The notes below the pieces were generated by a model, which was not told where the DNA came from, made no database searches, and worked only from the letters and a program-made list of their open reading frames with translations. Source: Porticoccaceae bacterium (lineage in GTDB: Bacteria; Pseudomonadota; Gammaproteobacteria; Pseudomonadales; Porticoccaceae). From it: a DNA stretch of 64,000 nucleotides. Where the stretch lies: NCBI GenBank assembly GCA_024639885.1, contig JAHEGD010000014.1, forward strand, positions 39,919-103,918, in the 5' to 3' direction. Positions 50,579-62,157 of the stretch are shown here, one piece after another; within the stretch, counting starts at the first letter, position 1, and every line of letters starts with the position of its first letter. The translations under genes and the position numbers were made by a program.

Positions 50579-51619
50579 GTGAAGCTGTTTGCCGACAAAC
50601 TCGCCGCCGCCCTGCAGCGCGAGCTGCTGCCCGCCTACTTGATCGCCGGCGATGAGCCGCTGCTGATCCAAGAGGCCGGCGACGCGGTGCGCGCCGCCGC
50701 CCGCGCCGCCGAGTTTGGCGAGCGCGAACTGATGCACTGCGACGCCAGCTTCAACTGGGATTCGCTCTACCACGAGGCGAGCGCGATGTCGCTGTTCGCC
50801 AACCGCAAAGTTATTGAGCTGCGGTTGTCGGCCAAACCGAGCGACAAAGGTGAGGCGATCAGTGAGTTTTTGGCGCGCCGCGACCCCGACCAGCTGCTGC
50901 TGGTGGTCTACGCCGGCAAGCTCGACAAGCGGCTGCAAAACAGTAGCTGGGTCAAGGCGATCGACGCCGCCGGCGCGGTGGTGCAGGCACCGGCGGTCGG
51001 CGCCGCCCAGCTGCCGCGGTTTATTCAGCAGCGGCTCAAGCGCGCCGGCGTCGTAGTCAACGAAGAGGCGGCGGCGCTGCTCGGCGAGTGCGTCGAAGGC
51101 AATCTACTCGCCGCCGTACAAGAGATCGAGAAGCTCAAACTGCTCGCCGTCGACGGCCAGATCGACGCCCAGACTCTCTCCAATGTGGTCGCCGACAGCG
51201 CCCGCTACAACACTTGGGAGTTTATCGATCGGATGCTGGCCGGTGACACCCAGGCGGTGGCGCGTTCGCTGCGCGGTATGCGCGCCGAGGGCGGTGAGCT
51301 GCTGCCGCTGCTGTGGGCGATCGGCCGCGACCTGCGCGCGCTGGCGCGCGCCGCCGAGCTCACCGAGCGCGGTCTGGGCAGCGAGGCCGCACTACAGAAA
51401 GTTGGCGTCTGGTCGAGCCGCATGGCGCCGATGAAGCGCGCCCTGCAGCGCAGCCGCGCCGCCCAGCTGCGTATGTACATCCACCAGCTGGCCGCTATCG
51501 ACCGCGCCGCCAAGGGTATCCGCGCCAGCGACGGCTGGCAGGAGCTGACCAGCTTAGCACTGGCGATCGCCGGCGCCCCACTGCTCAGCCCCGCCACCAT
51601 CAAGCTCGAAATTAGCTAA
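50579..51619 (+). CDS. holA: DNA polymerase III subunit delta
   Basis: LLPAYLIAGDEPLLIQEAGDAVRAAA; conserved leuS-lptE-holA synteny. Confidence 0.94.
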   Translation: MKLFADKLAAALQRELLPAYLIAGDEPLLIQEAGDAVRAAARAAEFGERELMHCDASFNWDSLYHEASAMSLFANRKVIELRLSAKPSDKGEAISEFLARRDPDQLLLVVYAGKLDKRLQNSSWVKAIDAAGAVVQAPAVGAAQLPRFIQQRLKRAGVVVNEEAAALLGECVEGNLLAAVQEIEKLKLLAVDGQIDAQTLSNVVADSARYNTWEFIDRMLAGDTQAVARSLRGMRAEGGELLPLLWAIGRDLRALARAAELTERGLGSEAALQKVGVWSSRMAPMKRALQRSRAAQLRMYIHQLAAIDRAAKGIRASDGWQELTSLALAIAGAPLLSPATIKLEIS

Positions 51620-51956
51620 ACCGTCGCCCCAGCGCCGCCAGCGCCAGCCCCAGCGCCACCCCCACCGCGTTGGCGAGCAGGTCGAGCCACTCGGCGTAGC
51701 GGTAGCCTGAGAGCCCCTGCAACAGTTCAATCGCACCGCTAAACACCAGCAGCCCGGCGCCGATCAGCCAAACCGGCCGGCGGCCCGCATAGCCGCTGGC
51801 GGCCAGCACCGCCAAACCGGCATAGGCGAGCAGGTGCTGCAGCTTATCGCTGACCGCCAGCGTCACCGCGCCGACGAGCGGCAGCAGCGAGGCGACCGCG
51901 ACCACCGCCAGCGCCAGCCAAAACAGCCACTGCCAGTGGCGTTGCGCCAGCCTCAT
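51612..51956 (-). CDS. VanZ-like family membrane protein
   Basis: SDKLQHLLAYAGLAVLAASG...AIELLQGLSGYRYAEWLDLLANAVGVALG. Confidence 0.8.
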   Translation of the reverse strand: MRLAQRHWQWLFWLALAVVAVASLLPLVGAVTLAVSDKLQHLLAYAGLAVLAASGYAGRRPVWLIGAGLLVFSGAIELLQGLSGYRYAEWLDLLANAVGVALGLALAALGRRFS

Positions 51957-52654
51957 ACCCCCTGCTCCGCGCTCAGCTGTGCGTCGAGAGCGGCGTAGCG
52001 CTGCGGGGTACCGACATCGCACCAGCGCCCGCCCCAATACTCGCCGCCAATCCGGCCCGCAGCGATTAACGGCAGCAGCAGCTCGCGCAACGGTAGCGGC
52101 TGACCTGCTGCCGCCGCGGCTGCGGCGACAAACGGCTCTGGCCGCCACAGGCTGATACCGCTAAAGGTCAGCCGGTGGTCGCCGGCCAGCGCCAACCGGC
52201 CGTCGCGCAGCGCGAAGTCGCCGGCCGGGTGGTGGGCCGGATTGTCGACCACCACCAGCTCGGCGAGCTGACCGCCGGCCGCCAGCGCCGCGCCGCGGGC
52301 GGCCAGCGCCGCCAGCGGGTAGTCGCTCCAGACATCACCATTAACCAGTAGAAAGGGGGCGTCGCCGAGCAGCGCCAGAGCGTTGATCACCGCGCCGGCA
52401 GTCTCTAGCGGCTGCTGCTCGCGGGACCATTCGATAGTGACGCCGAACTGCTCGCCACTGCCAAAGGTGTCGATCAACTGCTCGCCAAGCCAGCTGACGT
52501 TGATCACCAGCTCGGTGATACCGGCGGCGGCCAGCTTGACGATAGTGTGCTCGAGGATCGGCCGACCGGCGAGCGGCAGTAGCGGCTTGGGGGTGGCCAG
52601 CGTCAGCGGTCGCATCCGCCGCCCCTCGCCGGCCGCCAGCAGCATTGCCTTCAC
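51953..52654 (-). CDS. murU: N-acetylmuramate alpha-1-phosphate uridylyltransferase
   Basis: MKAMLLAAGEGRRMRPLTLATPKPLLPLAGRPILEHTI; next to kinase amgK. Confidence 0.9.
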   Translation of the reverse strand: MKAMLLAAGEGRRMRPLTLATPKPLLPLAGRPILEHTIVKLAAAGITELVINVSWLGEQLIDTFGSGEQFGVTIEWSREQQPLETAGAVINALALLGDAPFLLVNGDVWSDYPLAALAARGAALAAGGQLAELVVVDNPAHHPAGDFALRDGRLALAGDHRLTFSGISLWRPEPFVAAAAAAAGQPLPLRELLLPLIAAGRIGGEYWGGRWCDVGTPQRYAALDAQLSAEQGV

Positions 52655-53682
52655 CGCCCGCTACCCGGCGACGGCGGCGCGGCAAACCACGCTTGGCGCT
52701 CGATCTGCGGCATCAGCCGGCGCTCAAACCAAGCGCCGAACTGCGCCAGCTGCGGGTAGCTGGACGCCACCTGGCAGGTGTAGTGGAGCACCAGCGGCAG
52801 GTCGTCGAGGTAGCCGTGTTTGCCATCGCGCAGCGACAAGCGGGCAAAAATACCGAGCACCTTGAGGTGGCGCTGCAGCCCCATCCAATCGAAGCAGCGG
52901 CGAAAACCGGCTTCGCTGAGGGCGCTGTCGGCGGTTGCTATCACCGCTTGGTAGTAGCCGGTGACAGCCCGGTCGACCTCTGCCGCTGGCCAGTGCCAGT
53001 AGCAGTCTTTCAACAGCGACACCAGATCGTAGCTGAGCGGCCCGACCAGCCCGTCCTGGTAGTCGATCATGGCCAGCGCCTCGCCGCGGTCGGCGACCAT
53101 CAAGTTGCGGCAGTGGTAGTCGCGGTGGACAAAGCCGTGCGGCTGCGCGGCTGCGCTTGCCAGCAGCGTCTCGAACAGCTCGTCGAGCAGCGCGCGGTCG
53201 TCATCGTTGAGCTCGACACCGAGCAGCGCGCCGACAAACCAGTCGCCAAACAGCGCCAACTCGGCGAGCAGCGCCGACCGGTCGTAGCGCGGCAGCGCGC
53301 CGAGCGCAGCGCCATCCAGTGCGGCCAGCTTCGGCAGCAGCGCCAGCGCCGGCTGCAGCGCCGCCGCGCCGCGGTCGGCATAGAGCGCCCGCAGCGGCCG
53401 TCGGCCGAGGTGCTCAAGCAATAGCCAGCCGCGCGCAAAGTCGACCGCATAGAGCTTGGCAACCGGCAGCCCGGCCGCCGCCAACAGCAGGGTGATATCG
53501 ACAAAAGCGCGGTTCGGCTCGCTGGCCGGCGGGCTCGCCGCCGCCAACCGGGCCGGCTGTTCGGCCAGCTCAAAGTAGCGGCGCTGGCCGGCGTCGCCGG
53601 GCAGTGGCCGCAGTGTGACTGGGGCGCTGCCCAACTGGCGGCCGAGCCAGCTAGAGAGCGGCTGGTGCTGGGTGGGGTGCAT
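52651..53682 (-). CDS. amgK: N-acetylmuramate/N-acetylglucosamine anomeric kinase (APH fold)
   Basis: FVHRDYHCRNLMVADRGEALAMIDYQDGLVGPLSYDLVSLLKDCY; paired with murU, divergent from lptD. Confidence 0.9.
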   Translation of the reverse strand: MHPTQHQPLSSWLGRQLGSAPVTLRPLPGDAGQRRYFELAEQPARLAAASPPASEPNRAFVDITLLLAAAGLPVAKLYAVDFARGWLLLEHLGRRPLRALYADRGAAALQPALALLPKLAALDGAALGALPRYDRSALLAELALFGDWFVGALLGVELNDDDRALLDELFETLLASAAAQPHGFVHRDYHCRNLMVADRGEALAMIDYQDGLVGPLSYDLVSLLKDCYWHWPAAEVDRAVTGYYQAVIATADSALSEAGFRRCFDWMGLQRHLKVLGIFARLSLRDGKHGYLDDLPLVLHYTCQVASSYPQLAQFGAWFERRLMPQIERQAWFAAPPSPGSGR

Positions 53683-53792
53683 ACGGTCTCCGGCTTTGTC
53701 GATGCATCGATTCTAACCGAATTGAGTCCCCAGAACGGTAGCACCGCGGTAAATTTCAGTTAAAATGAGTCCTTATTAAAAGGATCCTAGCC

Positions 53793-56324
53793 GTGCCCTC
53801 CCTGCCCCCTCTTATGCGATTTCCGCTCGCCGCGCTATTCTCGGTTGGCGCACTGCCGGCCGCCCTAGCGGTTGCCGCCGAGCCGGCCGCCGAGTGGCGC
53901 TGCGTCGCCGCCGCCGGCGAGTGGCGCTGCGTTGCCCAGCCGAGCGCGCGGACCCGCTACACCCGGCCGGCGCGCAGCCTGGCAGCGGTAGTTGAACCGG
54001 CCAGCGACCCCGACCAGCCGCGCCTGGCTGCCAACCGCAACCTCGACTGGGTGGCGATCGATCAGCTGCCCAGCGAGCGCCGCGCGCAGCTGCCGGCGCA
54101 CTGCTGTGGTGAGTATGTCGATCCGCCGCGCGACTACCCCGATGGCGACCGCGACCCCGACGATGCCCCGCTGCGGGTCAACGCCGACCAGACCCAGTCG
54201 AGCGGCGAGGGCCAAGTTGAGCTCTCTGGCGATGTGCAGATATCGCAGGGCTACCGGCAGGTGCGCAGCGACCGCGCGGCACTCGACCAAACTGACCGCA
54301 GCGTTGCGCTGGAGGGCAACGTGCAGTTTCGCGAGCCCAGCCTGCTGCTGCTTGGCGAGCGCGCCGAGCTCAACCTCGACAGCCGCGAGGTGGCTATCGA
54401 CAACGCCACCTACGTGATCCACCAGGCGGCGGTGCGCGGCAGCGCCGCGACACTGGCGCGCAGTGCCGACGGCAAGTTGACCATCAGTGAAGCGACCTAC
54501 ACCAGCTGCCCGCCGGAGAGCGCCGACTGGCAGCTCAAGACCGCCCAAATCACGCTCGATGAGGCGGACGGCTTTGCCACCGTGCGCGACGCCACGCTGT
54601 CGGTAAAAAATCTACCGATCTTCTACTTCCCGTGGCTGCGCTTTCCCATCAACGAGACCCGCTCGAGCGGGCTGCTGTTTCCGCAGATCAGCCGCAACAG
54701 CCGCAACGGGTTAGATATCGCCCAGCCGATCTACTGGAACGTCGCCGCCAACTACGATATGACCTTTACCCCGCGCCTGCTCACTGAGCGCGGCGTCAGC
54801 CTTGCAGTCGAGGGGCGCCACCTGAACAGCTGGGCCGAGACCACGCTGACCAGCGCGCTGCTCGCCGACGACCGCGGTGGCGGCGACCGCGACACCAGCA
54901 GCCGCCCCAGTTACGAGGGCGAGAACCGCTCGATGGTCCAACTCGACCACCGCGGCGATGCCGGCAACTGGTTTAGCCGCATCGACTACAACGAGGTCAG
55001 CGACCGCGACTACCTGCGTGACTTTGGCAACCAGTCACTGCAGGTCGAGTCGCAGTCTTATCTCAACCGCTCTGCTGCAGTCGGCTACCGCGGCGATCAC
55101 TGGCAGCTGAGCGCCGAGCTGGAGGACTACCAGGCGATCACCTACCGGCTCGACGAGCAGTACTATGTGCTGCCGCGGCTGACCGCCAACGGCCGCTACC
55201 CGCTCGGCGAGCGCTGGCTGCTGAGCCTCGACCACCAGTTTAGCCAGTTTGACCACGACGACACCGACCGCGTCACCGGCAGCCGATTGCGCGGCGACTA
55301 CCAGTTGAGCTGGAACCGTCAGTGGGCGTGGGGCTACCTCAAGCCGAGCTGGGAGGTGCGCCAACTCAGCTACCGGCTCGATGCCGGCGCTGACGCGCTC
55401 GCCGACGACGCGCCGTCGATCACCGTGCCGACCGCCGCGCTCGACGCCGGGCTCTACTTTGACCGCCGCGCCGCCGCCAGCACCCAGACCCTTGAACCGC
55501 GGCTCTACTACCTGCACAGCAGTCAGCGCGACCAGTCGGGGCTGCCCGACTTCGATAGCTTGCTGATGACGCCGAGCTACCAGGGTCTGTTTCGCGCCAA
55601 CCGGTTTCTCGGTGGCGACCGCATCGGCGACGACCAGCGGCTGACCGCCGCGCTGACCAGCCGCCGGATTGACAGCGCCAGCGGCCGCGAGCAGTGGCGG
55701 GCCAGCATCGCCCACAGCTGGTCGTTTGATAAGAGCACCGTGAGCCTAGCCGACCCACTCGGTTACAGCGGTTACGCCGAACAGAGCATCGCCGCTGAGC
55801 TGGTCGCCGAGCTCGACCGGCGCTGGCAGTTCACCGGCGATATCGCCTACGACCGCGACGACCACCGCGTCCAGCGCGGCAGCGTGGCGCTGCGCTACAA
55901 AAATGGCGCCGACCGACTCGCCAACCTCAGCTACCGCTACACCCAGCGGGCGCGCGGCAGTGCCATCGTCGATGACGCGGAACTATTCTTCGACCAGGCC
56001 ATCGAACAGGTCGACCTGTCGTTGGTGACGCCGCTGTTTGGCAACACCCGGCTGGTGGCGCGCTGGAACCGCGACCTCACCTTCGGCCGCAACCTAGAGC
56101 TATTTGCCGGCTTTGAATACGAGAGCTGCTGCTGGCGGGCGAGCCTGGTGGCGCGCCGCCACTTAGAGCGCGACGACCTGCTACTGCTCCCCGAGCAGAA
56201 CCTCACCGAAAAGAACGGCATACTGTTTCAAATCCAATTTAAAGGGCTGGCCGGCAGCATTAGCCGGGTAGACTCCACACTCGAGAATGGTATTTACGGC
56301 TATGAAAAACGCGAAGACTTTTAA
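53793..56324 (+). CDS. lptD: LPS-assembly protein LptD
   Basis: 843 aa; GEGQVELSGDVQISQGYRQVRSDRAALDQTD; PIFYFPWLRFPINETRSSGLLFPQI. Confidence 0.96.
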   Translation: MPSLPPLMRFPLAALFSVGALPAALAVAAEPAAEWRCVAAAGEWRCVAQPSARTRYTRPARSLAAVVEPASDPDQPRLAANRNLDWVAIDQLPSERRAQLPAHCCGEYVDPPRDYPDGDRDPDDAPLRVNADQTQSSGEGQVELSGDVQISQGYRQVRSDRAALDQTDRSVALEGNVQFREPSLLLLGERAELNLDSREVAIDNATYVIHQAAVRGSAATLARSADGKLTISEATYTSCPPESADWQLKTAQITLDEADGFATVRDATLSVKNLPIFYFPWLRFPINETRSSGLLFPQISRNSRNGLDIAQPIYWNVAANYDMTFTPRLLTERGVSLAVEGRHLNSWAETTLTSALLADDRGGGDRDTSSRPSYEGENRSMVQLDHRGDAGNWFSRIDYNEVSDRDYLRDFGNQSLQVESQSYLNRSAAVGYRGDHWQLSAELEDYQAITYRLDEQYYVLPRLTANGRYPLGERWLLSLDHQFSQFDHDDTDRVTGSRLRGDYQLSWNRQWAWGYLKPSWEVRQLSYRLDAGADALADDAPSITVPTAALDAGLYFDRRAAASTQTLEPRLYYLHSSQRDQSGLPDFDSLLMTPSYQGLFRANRFLGGDRIGDDQRLTAALTSRRIDSASGREQWRASIAHSWSFDKSTVSLADPLGYSGYAEQSIAAELVAELDRRWQFTGDIAYDRDDHRVQRGSVALRYKNGADRLANLSYRYTQRARGSAIVDDAELFFDQAIEQVDLSLVTPLFGNTRLVARWNRDLTFGRNLELFAGFEYESCCWRASLVARRHLERDDLLLLPEQNLTEKNGILFQIQFKGLAGSISRVDSTLENGIYGYEKREDF

Positions 56325-57636
56325 CGCTCTACCCCTACTCTGCGCGCTGCTGATCGCCGCCGTGGCCGGCCCGGCCGCCGCCCAGCTGCGGGTGGTCGAT
56401 CGGATCGCCGCGATCGTCGATGAGGACGTGGTGATGCAGAGCGAGCTGGAGGAGCGGCTCAGCGCTATCTACGCTCAGATCGAGGCCAGTGGCGGCAACC
56501 CACCGCCGGCCAACCTGCTCGCCGAGCAGGTGATCGAGCGGCTGATCTCCGAGCGGCTGCAGCTCAACTTGGGTTACCGCGCCGGCGTGCGGATTGGCGA
56601 TGAGGAGATCAACCAGGCGATTGGCCGGCTGGCGGCCAGCGCCGGCGTCAACGTCGAGCAGTACATCAGCGCGGTCGAGCAGCAAGCCGGTGGCTACGCC
56701 GGGCTGCGCGCCCAAATTGGCCACGAGATGACTCTGCGCCGTGTCCAACAGGGCAACGTGATGCGCCGCATCCGTATCAGCGACCGCGAGCTCGACAACT
56801 TCCTCAACTCCCAAGAGGGCCAGCTGCTGAGCGCCTCAGAGGTGCGCGTCGGCCATATTCTGTTGAGCTTGCGCAGCGACATGAGCGCCGAACAGCAGGC
56901 CGAGCTGGCCGCGCGCGCCGATGAGTTGGCCGCCGAGGCCGCCGCTGGCGCCGACTTTGCCTCGCTGGCGCTCGCCTACTCCAACGATAGCTCGGCCCCG
57001 CAGGGCGGCGACTTGGGCTGGCGCAACAGCGCCGAGCTGCCAGAGCTGTTCGCCAACGCGGTGGCCGATCTGGCACCGGGTGAGATCAGCGACGTGCTGA
57101 CCAGCGGTGCCGGCCTGCATATCCTCAAGCTCTATGAGCGCCGCGGCGGCGGCGAGCAGCTTATCGAGCAGCACTTTGCCCGCCATATCTTGCTCACCCC
57201 CAACCAGATACGCGACCCCGAGCAGACCGTCGCCGAGCTCGACGGGCTGCGCAGCCGGATCGTCGACGGCGAGGAGTTTGCGGTGTTGGCCAAAGAGTAC
57301 TCTGAAGACAAGGGCTCGGCGCTGAGTGGCGGCGAACTCGGCTGGTCGACACCGGGGATGTTTGTGCCGGAGTTTGAACAGACCATGGCCAACATCGCCA
57401 TCGGCGAAGTGAGCGCGCCGTTCCAGTCCCAGTTTGGCTGGCATATCCTGCAGGTGACCGAGCGCCGCGACCAAGACTTTAGCACCGAGATACTGCGCAA
57501 CCGCGCCCGCAACCTGCTCAGCCAGCGCAAGTTTGACGCCGAGCTGCAGGTCTGGCTGCAAGAGATCCGCGACGAGGCGTTTGTCGAGATCAAAAACCTG
57601 CCGGGGCTGCTCGAGCTCGACACCGCCGCCCAATGA
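56302..57636 (+). CDS. surA: Periplasmic peptidyl-prolyl isomerase / chaperone SurA
   Basis: [22 protein letters not shown]; two parvulin repeats; starts inside lptD end. Confidence 0.95.
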   Translation: MKNAKTFNALPLLCALLIAAVAGPAAAQLRVVDRIAAIVDEDVVMQSELEERLSAIYAQIEASGGNPPPANLLAEQVIERLISERLQLNLGYRAGVRIGDEEINQAIGRLAASAGVNVEQYISAVEQQAGGYAGLRAQIGHEMTLRRVQQGNVMRRIRISDRELDNFLNSQEGQLLSASEVRVGHILLSLRSDMSAEQQAELAARADELAAEAAAGADFASLALAYSNDSSAPQGGDLGWRNSAELPELFANAVADLAPGEISDVLTSGAGLHILKLYERRGGGEQLIEQHFARHILLTPNQIRDPEQTVAELDGLRSRIVDGEEFAVLAKEYSEDKGSALSGGELGWSTPGMFVPEFEQTMANIAIGEVSAPFQSQFGWHILQVTERRDQDFSTEILRNRARNLLSQRKFDAELQVWLQEIRDEAFVEIKNLPGLLELDTAAQ

Positions 57637-58616
57637 CCCTGCGCCTCGCCGTCACGCCGGGTGAGCCGGCCGGGGTAGGCCCCGACCTGCTGATCCAGCA
57701 CGTCCAGCACGGCTCACCCCACGAGCTGGTTGCAGTCGCCAGCCGCGTGCTGCTGCAGCGCCGCGCCGCCGAGCTGGGCCTGCCGCTGACACTGCGCGCC
57801 GCCGCCGCCGAACCCCAGCCACTGGCACCCGGCGAGCTCGCCATCGATGAGATCGACTGCCCGGCGGCGGTAGTTGCCGGCCAGCTCGACCCGGCCAACG
57901 GCCGCTATGTGGTCGCCTGTCTCGACCGCGCGGTGGCGCTGATCGACGCCGGCCGCTGTGCGGCGATGGTGACCGGGCCGGTGCAAAAGTCGACGATCAA
58001 CGACGCCGGTATCGCCTTCTCCGGCCACACCGAATACCTCGCCGCGCTGACCGCGACCGAGCAGGTGGTGATGATGCTGGCCAGCGACCAGCTGCGGGTG
58101 GCGCTGGCGACCACCCACCTGCCACTGCGCGAGGTCGCCGACGCGATCACCGCGCCACTGCTGCGGTCGGTGATCAAGATCCTCTGTGCCGACCTGACCG
58201 CCAAGTTTGGCATCGCCGAGCCGACCATCTTGGTCGCCGGGCTCAATCCGCACGCCGGTGAGGCGGGCCACCTCGGCCGCGAAGAGATCGAGGTGATAGA
58301 GCCGCTGCTAGACGAGCTGCGCGCGGCCGGCTACCGGTTGATCGGACCGCTGCCGGCCGACACGCTGTTCACCCCCAAGTGGCTCGACCAGGCTGACGCG
58401 GTGCTGGCGATGTACCACGATCAAGGGCTGCCGGTACTCAAATACCAAGGCTTTGGCCGCGCCGCCAACATCACCCTCGGCCTGCCGATTATTCGCACCT
58501 CGGTCGACCACGGCACCGCCCTTGACTTGGCCGCCAGCGGGCGCGCCGACGGCGCCAGCCTACAGACGGCCATTGACTGTGCCGCCGCAATGGCACTAGC
58601 TAAGGAGCAACAGTGA
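57633..58616 (+). CDS. pdxA: 4-hydroxythreonine-4-phosphate dehydrogenase
   Basis: [64 protein letters not shown]. Confidence 0.96.
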   Translation: MTLRLAVTPGEPAGVGPDLLIQHVQHGSPHELVAVASRVLLQRRAAELGLPLTLRAAAAEPQPLAPGELAIDEIDCPAAVVAGQLDPANGRYVVACLDRAVALIDAGRCAAMVTGPVQKSTINDAGIAFSGHTEYLAALTATEQVVMMLASDQLRVALATTHLPLREVADAITAPLLRSVIKILCADLTAKFGIAEPTILVAGLNPHAGEAGHLGREEIEVIEPLLDELRAAGYRLIGPLPADTLFTPKWLDQADAVLAMYHDQGLPVLKYQGFGRAANITLGLPIIRTSVDHGTALDLAASGRADGASLQTAIDCAAAMALAKEQQ

Positions 58617-59419
58617 GCGATCACCAACCGCGCAAACGGTTCGGTCAGAACTTTCTCGTCGACCGCTCGATCATCGAGCGCATCGTCAAGACCGTCAACC
58701 CGCAGCCGAGCGACAACCTGATTGAGATCGGCCCGGGGCTGGCTGCGATCACAGAGTATCTGATCGCCCGCTGCCCGCAGATGCGGGTGATCGAGCTCGA
58801 CCGCGATCTGGTCGCCCACCTCAGCGAGCGCTTCACTGGGCTGGCGATCCACAGCGGCGACGCACTGAAGGTCGACTACCGGCAGTTTTACCGCGATGGC
58901 GAGCCGCTGCGGCTGGTCGGCAACCTGCCCTACAACATCTCTACGCCGCTGCTGTTTCATCTGCTCAGCTACCGCGAGCTGATCGCCGATATGCACTTTA
59001 TGCTGCAAAAAGAGGTCGTCGACCGGCTCGGCGCCCAACCGGGCAGCAAGGCCTATGGACGGCTGTCGGTAATGATCCAGTACCACTGCCGGGTGATGCC
59101 GGTGATCGCCGTGCCGCCCGGCGCCTTCCGGCCGCCACCCAAAGTTCAGTCGGCGGTGGTCAAGCTGACACCTCACCGCCAATTGCCGCACTGCGCCGAC
59201 GATCCGGTGCTGCTCGGCCAGCTGGTCGCGCACTGCTTTGGCCAGCGCCGCAAGACCCTCCGCAACGGACTTAAACCGTACGGCGAGGCAGTCGCCACGC
59301 TCGAGCAGGAGCTCGATCTGACCCGCCGCGCCGAGCAGCTCAGCGTCGCTGAATTTGTCGCGGTCGCCAACTCAATCAGCCGCTGGCAGCGCGCCAACCC
59401 CGCTGTCAGCCGCCCCTAA
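58613..59419 (+). CDS. rsmA: 16S rRNA dimethyladenosine transferase
   Basis: [31 protein letters not shown]. Confidence 0.97.
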   Translation: MSDHQPRKRFGQNFLVDRSIIERIVKTVNPQPSDNLIEIGPGLAAITEYLIARCPQMRVIELDRDLVAHLSERFTGLAIHSGDALKVDYRQFYRDGEPLRLVGNLPYNISTPLLFHLLSYRELIADMHFMLQKEVVDRLGAQPGSKAYGRLSVMIQYHCRVMPVIAVPPGAFRPPPKVQSAVVKLTPHRQLPHCADDPVLLGQLVAHCFGQRRKTLRNGLKPYGEAVATLEQELDLTRRAEQLSVAEFVAVANSISRWQRANPAVSRP

Positions 59420-59435
59420 CTCAAGCGAGAGCCCC

Positions 59436-59810
59436 ATGGACAGCACCGCCATCAGTGTTACCGTCGAGGTAGAGCACCTCGCCCACCAATCCGAGCCGGA
59501 GACCGACAACTACGCCTTCGCCTACCGGATAACGGTCACCAACCACGGCGACCGCACCGTTCAGCTGCTCAGCCGCCACTGGCTGATCACCGACGGCAAC
59601 CAACGCCAGCGCGAAGTCTCCGGGCTCGGCGTGGTCGGCGAGCAGCCGTTTATTGCCCCGCAAGCTAGCTACCAGTACACCAGCGGTGTGGTACTCGACA
59701 CCCCGATCGGCACCATGCAGGGCAGCTACCAGCTGGTCGATGAGGACAACCACTCGCTGCAGGCAGAGATCACCCCGTTCCTGCTCGCCGTTCCCAGCCA
59801 GTTGAACTGA
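59436..59810 (+). CDS. apaG: ApaG (Co2+/Mg2+ efflux-associated protein)
   Basis: YAFAYRITVTNHGDRTVQLLSRHWLITDGNQRQREVSGLGVVGEQP. Confidence 0.95.
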   Translation: MDSTAISVTVEVEHLAHQSEPETDNYAFAYRITVTNHGDRTVQLLSRHWLITDGNQRQREVSGLGVVGEQPFIAPQASYQYTSGVVLDTPIGTMQGSYQLVDEDNHSLQAEITPFLLAVPSQLN

Positions 59811-59813
59811 GCC

Positions 59814-60623
59814 GTGACCGATTACGCTGTCGGCGATATCCAAGGCTGCTATGACGAGCTCCAGCAGCTGCTCGAACAGGTCGCATTCGACCCCGCCGTC
59901 GACCGCTTGTTGGCGGTCGGCGACCTGGTTAACCGCGGCCCGCAATCACTGCAAACACTGCGCTTTTGCGCTGGGCTTGGCGACCGCTTTGCCACCGTGC
60001 TCGGCAACCACGACCTTCACCTGATCGCGATTGCGCGCGGCCACCGCCAGTGTGGCGCCCGCGACACCCTCGACGAGCTGTTGGCCGCGCCCGACTGCGA
60101 GCAGCTGATCGACTGGCTGCGCCAGCAGCCGTTGGCGCGCCGTGAGGGCGACTATCTGTTAGTGCACGCCGGCGTGCCGCCGTTTTGGGGCCGCAAGAAG
60201 ACCCTGCGCCTCGCCGCCGAGGTGAGCGAGCAGTTGCGCGGCCCCCACTGCGACCGCTACTTAGCGAAGATGTACGGCAACCGGCCGGCGCTGTGGAGCG
60301 AGAAGCTGCGAGGCCCTGAACGGTGGCGGGCGATCACCAACTACCTGACCCGAATGCGCTTTATCAACAGCGCTGGCGGCCTCGACCTATCAGCGAAGGG
60401 CAGCCCCGACAAGCCGCCGCGCGGCACCCGGCCGTGGTACGCGGCAGCGCGCCGCAAGATGGCCAGCAAGCCGATTGTCTTTGGCCACTGGGCGGCACTG
60501 GAGGGGCGCGACTGCGGCCCCCACCTGCACGCGCTGGACACCGGCTGTGCGTGGGGCGGGCGGCTGACTGCACTCAACCTGACCACGCTGCAACGCCATT
60601 CGGTGGCGCGAGCTGGCGGCTAA
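59814..60623 (+). CDS. apaH: Symmetrical bis(5'-nucleosyl)-tetraphosphatase
   Basis: YAVGDIQGCYDELQQLLEQV; GDLVNRGPQSLQTLRF; VLGNHDLHLIAI; GTG start. Confidence 0.96.
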   Translation: MTDYAVGDIQGCYDELQQLLEQVAFDPAVDRLLAVGDLVNRGPQSLQTLRFCAGLGDRFATVLGNHDLHLIAIARGHRQCGARDTLDELLAAPDCEQLIDWLRQQPLARREGDYLLVHAGVPPFWGRKKTLRLAAEVSEQLRGPHCDRYLAKMYGNRPALWSEKLRGPERWRAITNYLTRMRFINSAGGLDLSAKGSPDKPPRGTRPWYAAARRKMASKPIVFGHWAALEGRDCGPHLHALDTGCAWGGRLTALNLTTLQRHSVARAGG

Positions 60624-60665
60624 GCGGCTGTGGGCGGCGTCACCGCCGCGCTAAACGACAGCCAT

Positions 60666-60695
60666 AAAAAAACCGGGCAGAGCCCGGTTTTTTTT
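60666..60695. terminator. Bidirectional terminator apaH / rplQ
   Basis: AAAAAAACCGGGCAGAGCCCGGTTTTTTTT. Confidence 0.85.
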
Positions 60696-60710
60696 CACGC
60701 CAGCGCGCAG

Positions 60711-61085
60711 TTACTCTGCTTCGACCTGCGGGCGATCGACCAGCTCAACGTAGGCCATCGGCGCGTTGTCACCGGCGCGGTTGCCACACTTGAGGATACG
60801 CAGGTAGCCACCGGGGCGCTCCTGGTAACGCGGGCCGAGCTCGTTGAAGAGCTTGCCGACCACGGCTTTGCTACGCAGGCGGCTAAACGCCAAGCGGCGG
60901 TTGGCGACCGAGTCTTCTTTACCCAGGGTAATGATCGGCTCGGCGTAGCCGCGCAGCTCTTTGGCCTTGGGCAGCGTGGTTTTGACCAGCTCGTGCTCGA
61001 GCAGCGAGTTAGTCATGTTGCGGAACATGGCGCGACGGTGCGAGCCAGTGCGGTTTAGTTTGCGGCCACTATAGCGATGACGCAT
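60711..61085 (-). CDS. rplQ: 50S ribosomal protein L17
   Basis: [32 protein letters not shown]. Confidence 0.98.
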   Translation of the reverse strand: MRHRYSGRKLNRTGSHRRAMFRNMTNSLLEHELVKTTLPKAKELRGYAEPIITLGKEDSVANRRLAFSRLRSKAVVGKLFNELGPRYQERPGGYLRILKCGNRAGDNAPMAYVELVDRPQVEAE

Positions 61086-61135
61086 GATTATCTTCCTTCG
61101 TTCGTTGCTTTCTCAGCAAGGATTAATAGAGCCGC

Positions 61136-62128
61136 TTACGCCAGCTCGCGTTCGGTTTTCAAGCTAGCCGGTGGCCAGTTCTCCAGGCGCATGCCCAGTG
61201 ACAGGCCGCGCGAGGCGAGCACATCTTTGATTTCGGTGAGCGACTTCTTGCCCAGATTAGGGGTCTTGAGCAGCTCAACTTCGGTGCGCTGGATAAGGTC
61301 ACCGATGTAGTAGATGCTCTCGGCCTTCAGACAGTTGGCTGAACGCACCGTCAGCTCGAGATCGTCGACCGGGCGCAGCAGGATCGGGTCGATCTGCTCC
61401 TCTTTGGCCTCCGGCTCGGCAGCTGACTCGCCCTGCAGGTTAACAAACGCAGAGAGCTGCTGCTGCAGAATAGTGGCCGAGCGACGGATCGCCTCTTCCG
61501 GGTCGATGGTGCCGTTGGTCTCAATTTCCAGCACCAGCTTGTCCAAGTCGGTGCGGTTTTCAACGCGGGCGCTCTCGACGCTGTAGGCGACGCGGTAGAC
61601 CGGGCTGAAAGTAGCGTCGAGCTGCAGGCGACCGATTGAACGGGTCTCTTCCTCGCTGATGCGCGCATCGGCCGGCTGGTAACCGCGACCGGCTTCAACG
61701 CGGATACGGGCGTTGAACTCGGCCTTGCCAGAGATGGTGGCGATGACATGGTCGGGGTTGACCACCTCAACGTGGTTGTCTACTTGGATATCGGCAGCAG
61801 TGACAGTGCACGGGCCTTTGACGTTGATCGACAGGGTCGTGTCTTCACTGCCCTCCATCACCATCGCGACGCCTTTGAGGTTGAGCAGAATGCCCATCAC
61901 GTCCTCTTGGACGCCCTCGATGCTGCTGTACTCGTGCTCTACGCCGTCGATCTCTACTTCAGTGATGGCGGCGCCATTCATAGAAGAGAGCAGAATGCGA
62001 CGCAGGGCGTTGCCGAGTGTATGACCAAAGCCGCGCTCAAACGGCTCAAGCACAACTTTGGCGTGGTTGCCGTCATAGCTGACCACGTCAATGTGCTTGG
62101 GTGTTAACAATTCGTTGACAGAATTCAT
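61136..62128 (-). CDS. rpoA: RNA polymerase subunit alpha
   Basis: [29 protein letters not shown]; 330 aa. Confidence 0.98.
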   Translation of the reverse strand: MNSVNELLTPKHIDVVSYDGNHAKVVLEPFERGFGHTLGNALRRILLSSMNGAAITEVEIDGVEHEYSSIEGVQEDVMGILLNLKGVAMVMEGSEDTTLSINVKGPCTVTAADIQVDNHVEVVNPDHVIATISGKAEFNARIRVEAGRGYQPADARISEEETRSIGRLQLDATFSPVYRVAYSVESARVENRTDLDKLVLEIETNGTIDPEEAIRRSATILQQQLSAFVNLQGESAAEPEAKEEQIDPILLRPVDDLELTVRSANCLKAESIYYIGDLIQRTEVELLKTPNLGKKSLTEIKDVLASRGLSLGMRLENWPPASLKTERELA

Positions 62129-62157
62129 AGTGTTTCCCTGTAGAGCCTTGACAGCTA

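Noticed and set aside
52645-53424. 259-aa plus-strand ORF
   Set aside because: Antisense to amgK; shadow ORF
58421-59233. 270-aa minus-strand ORF
   Set aside because: Antisense to rsmA/pdxA, both well supported
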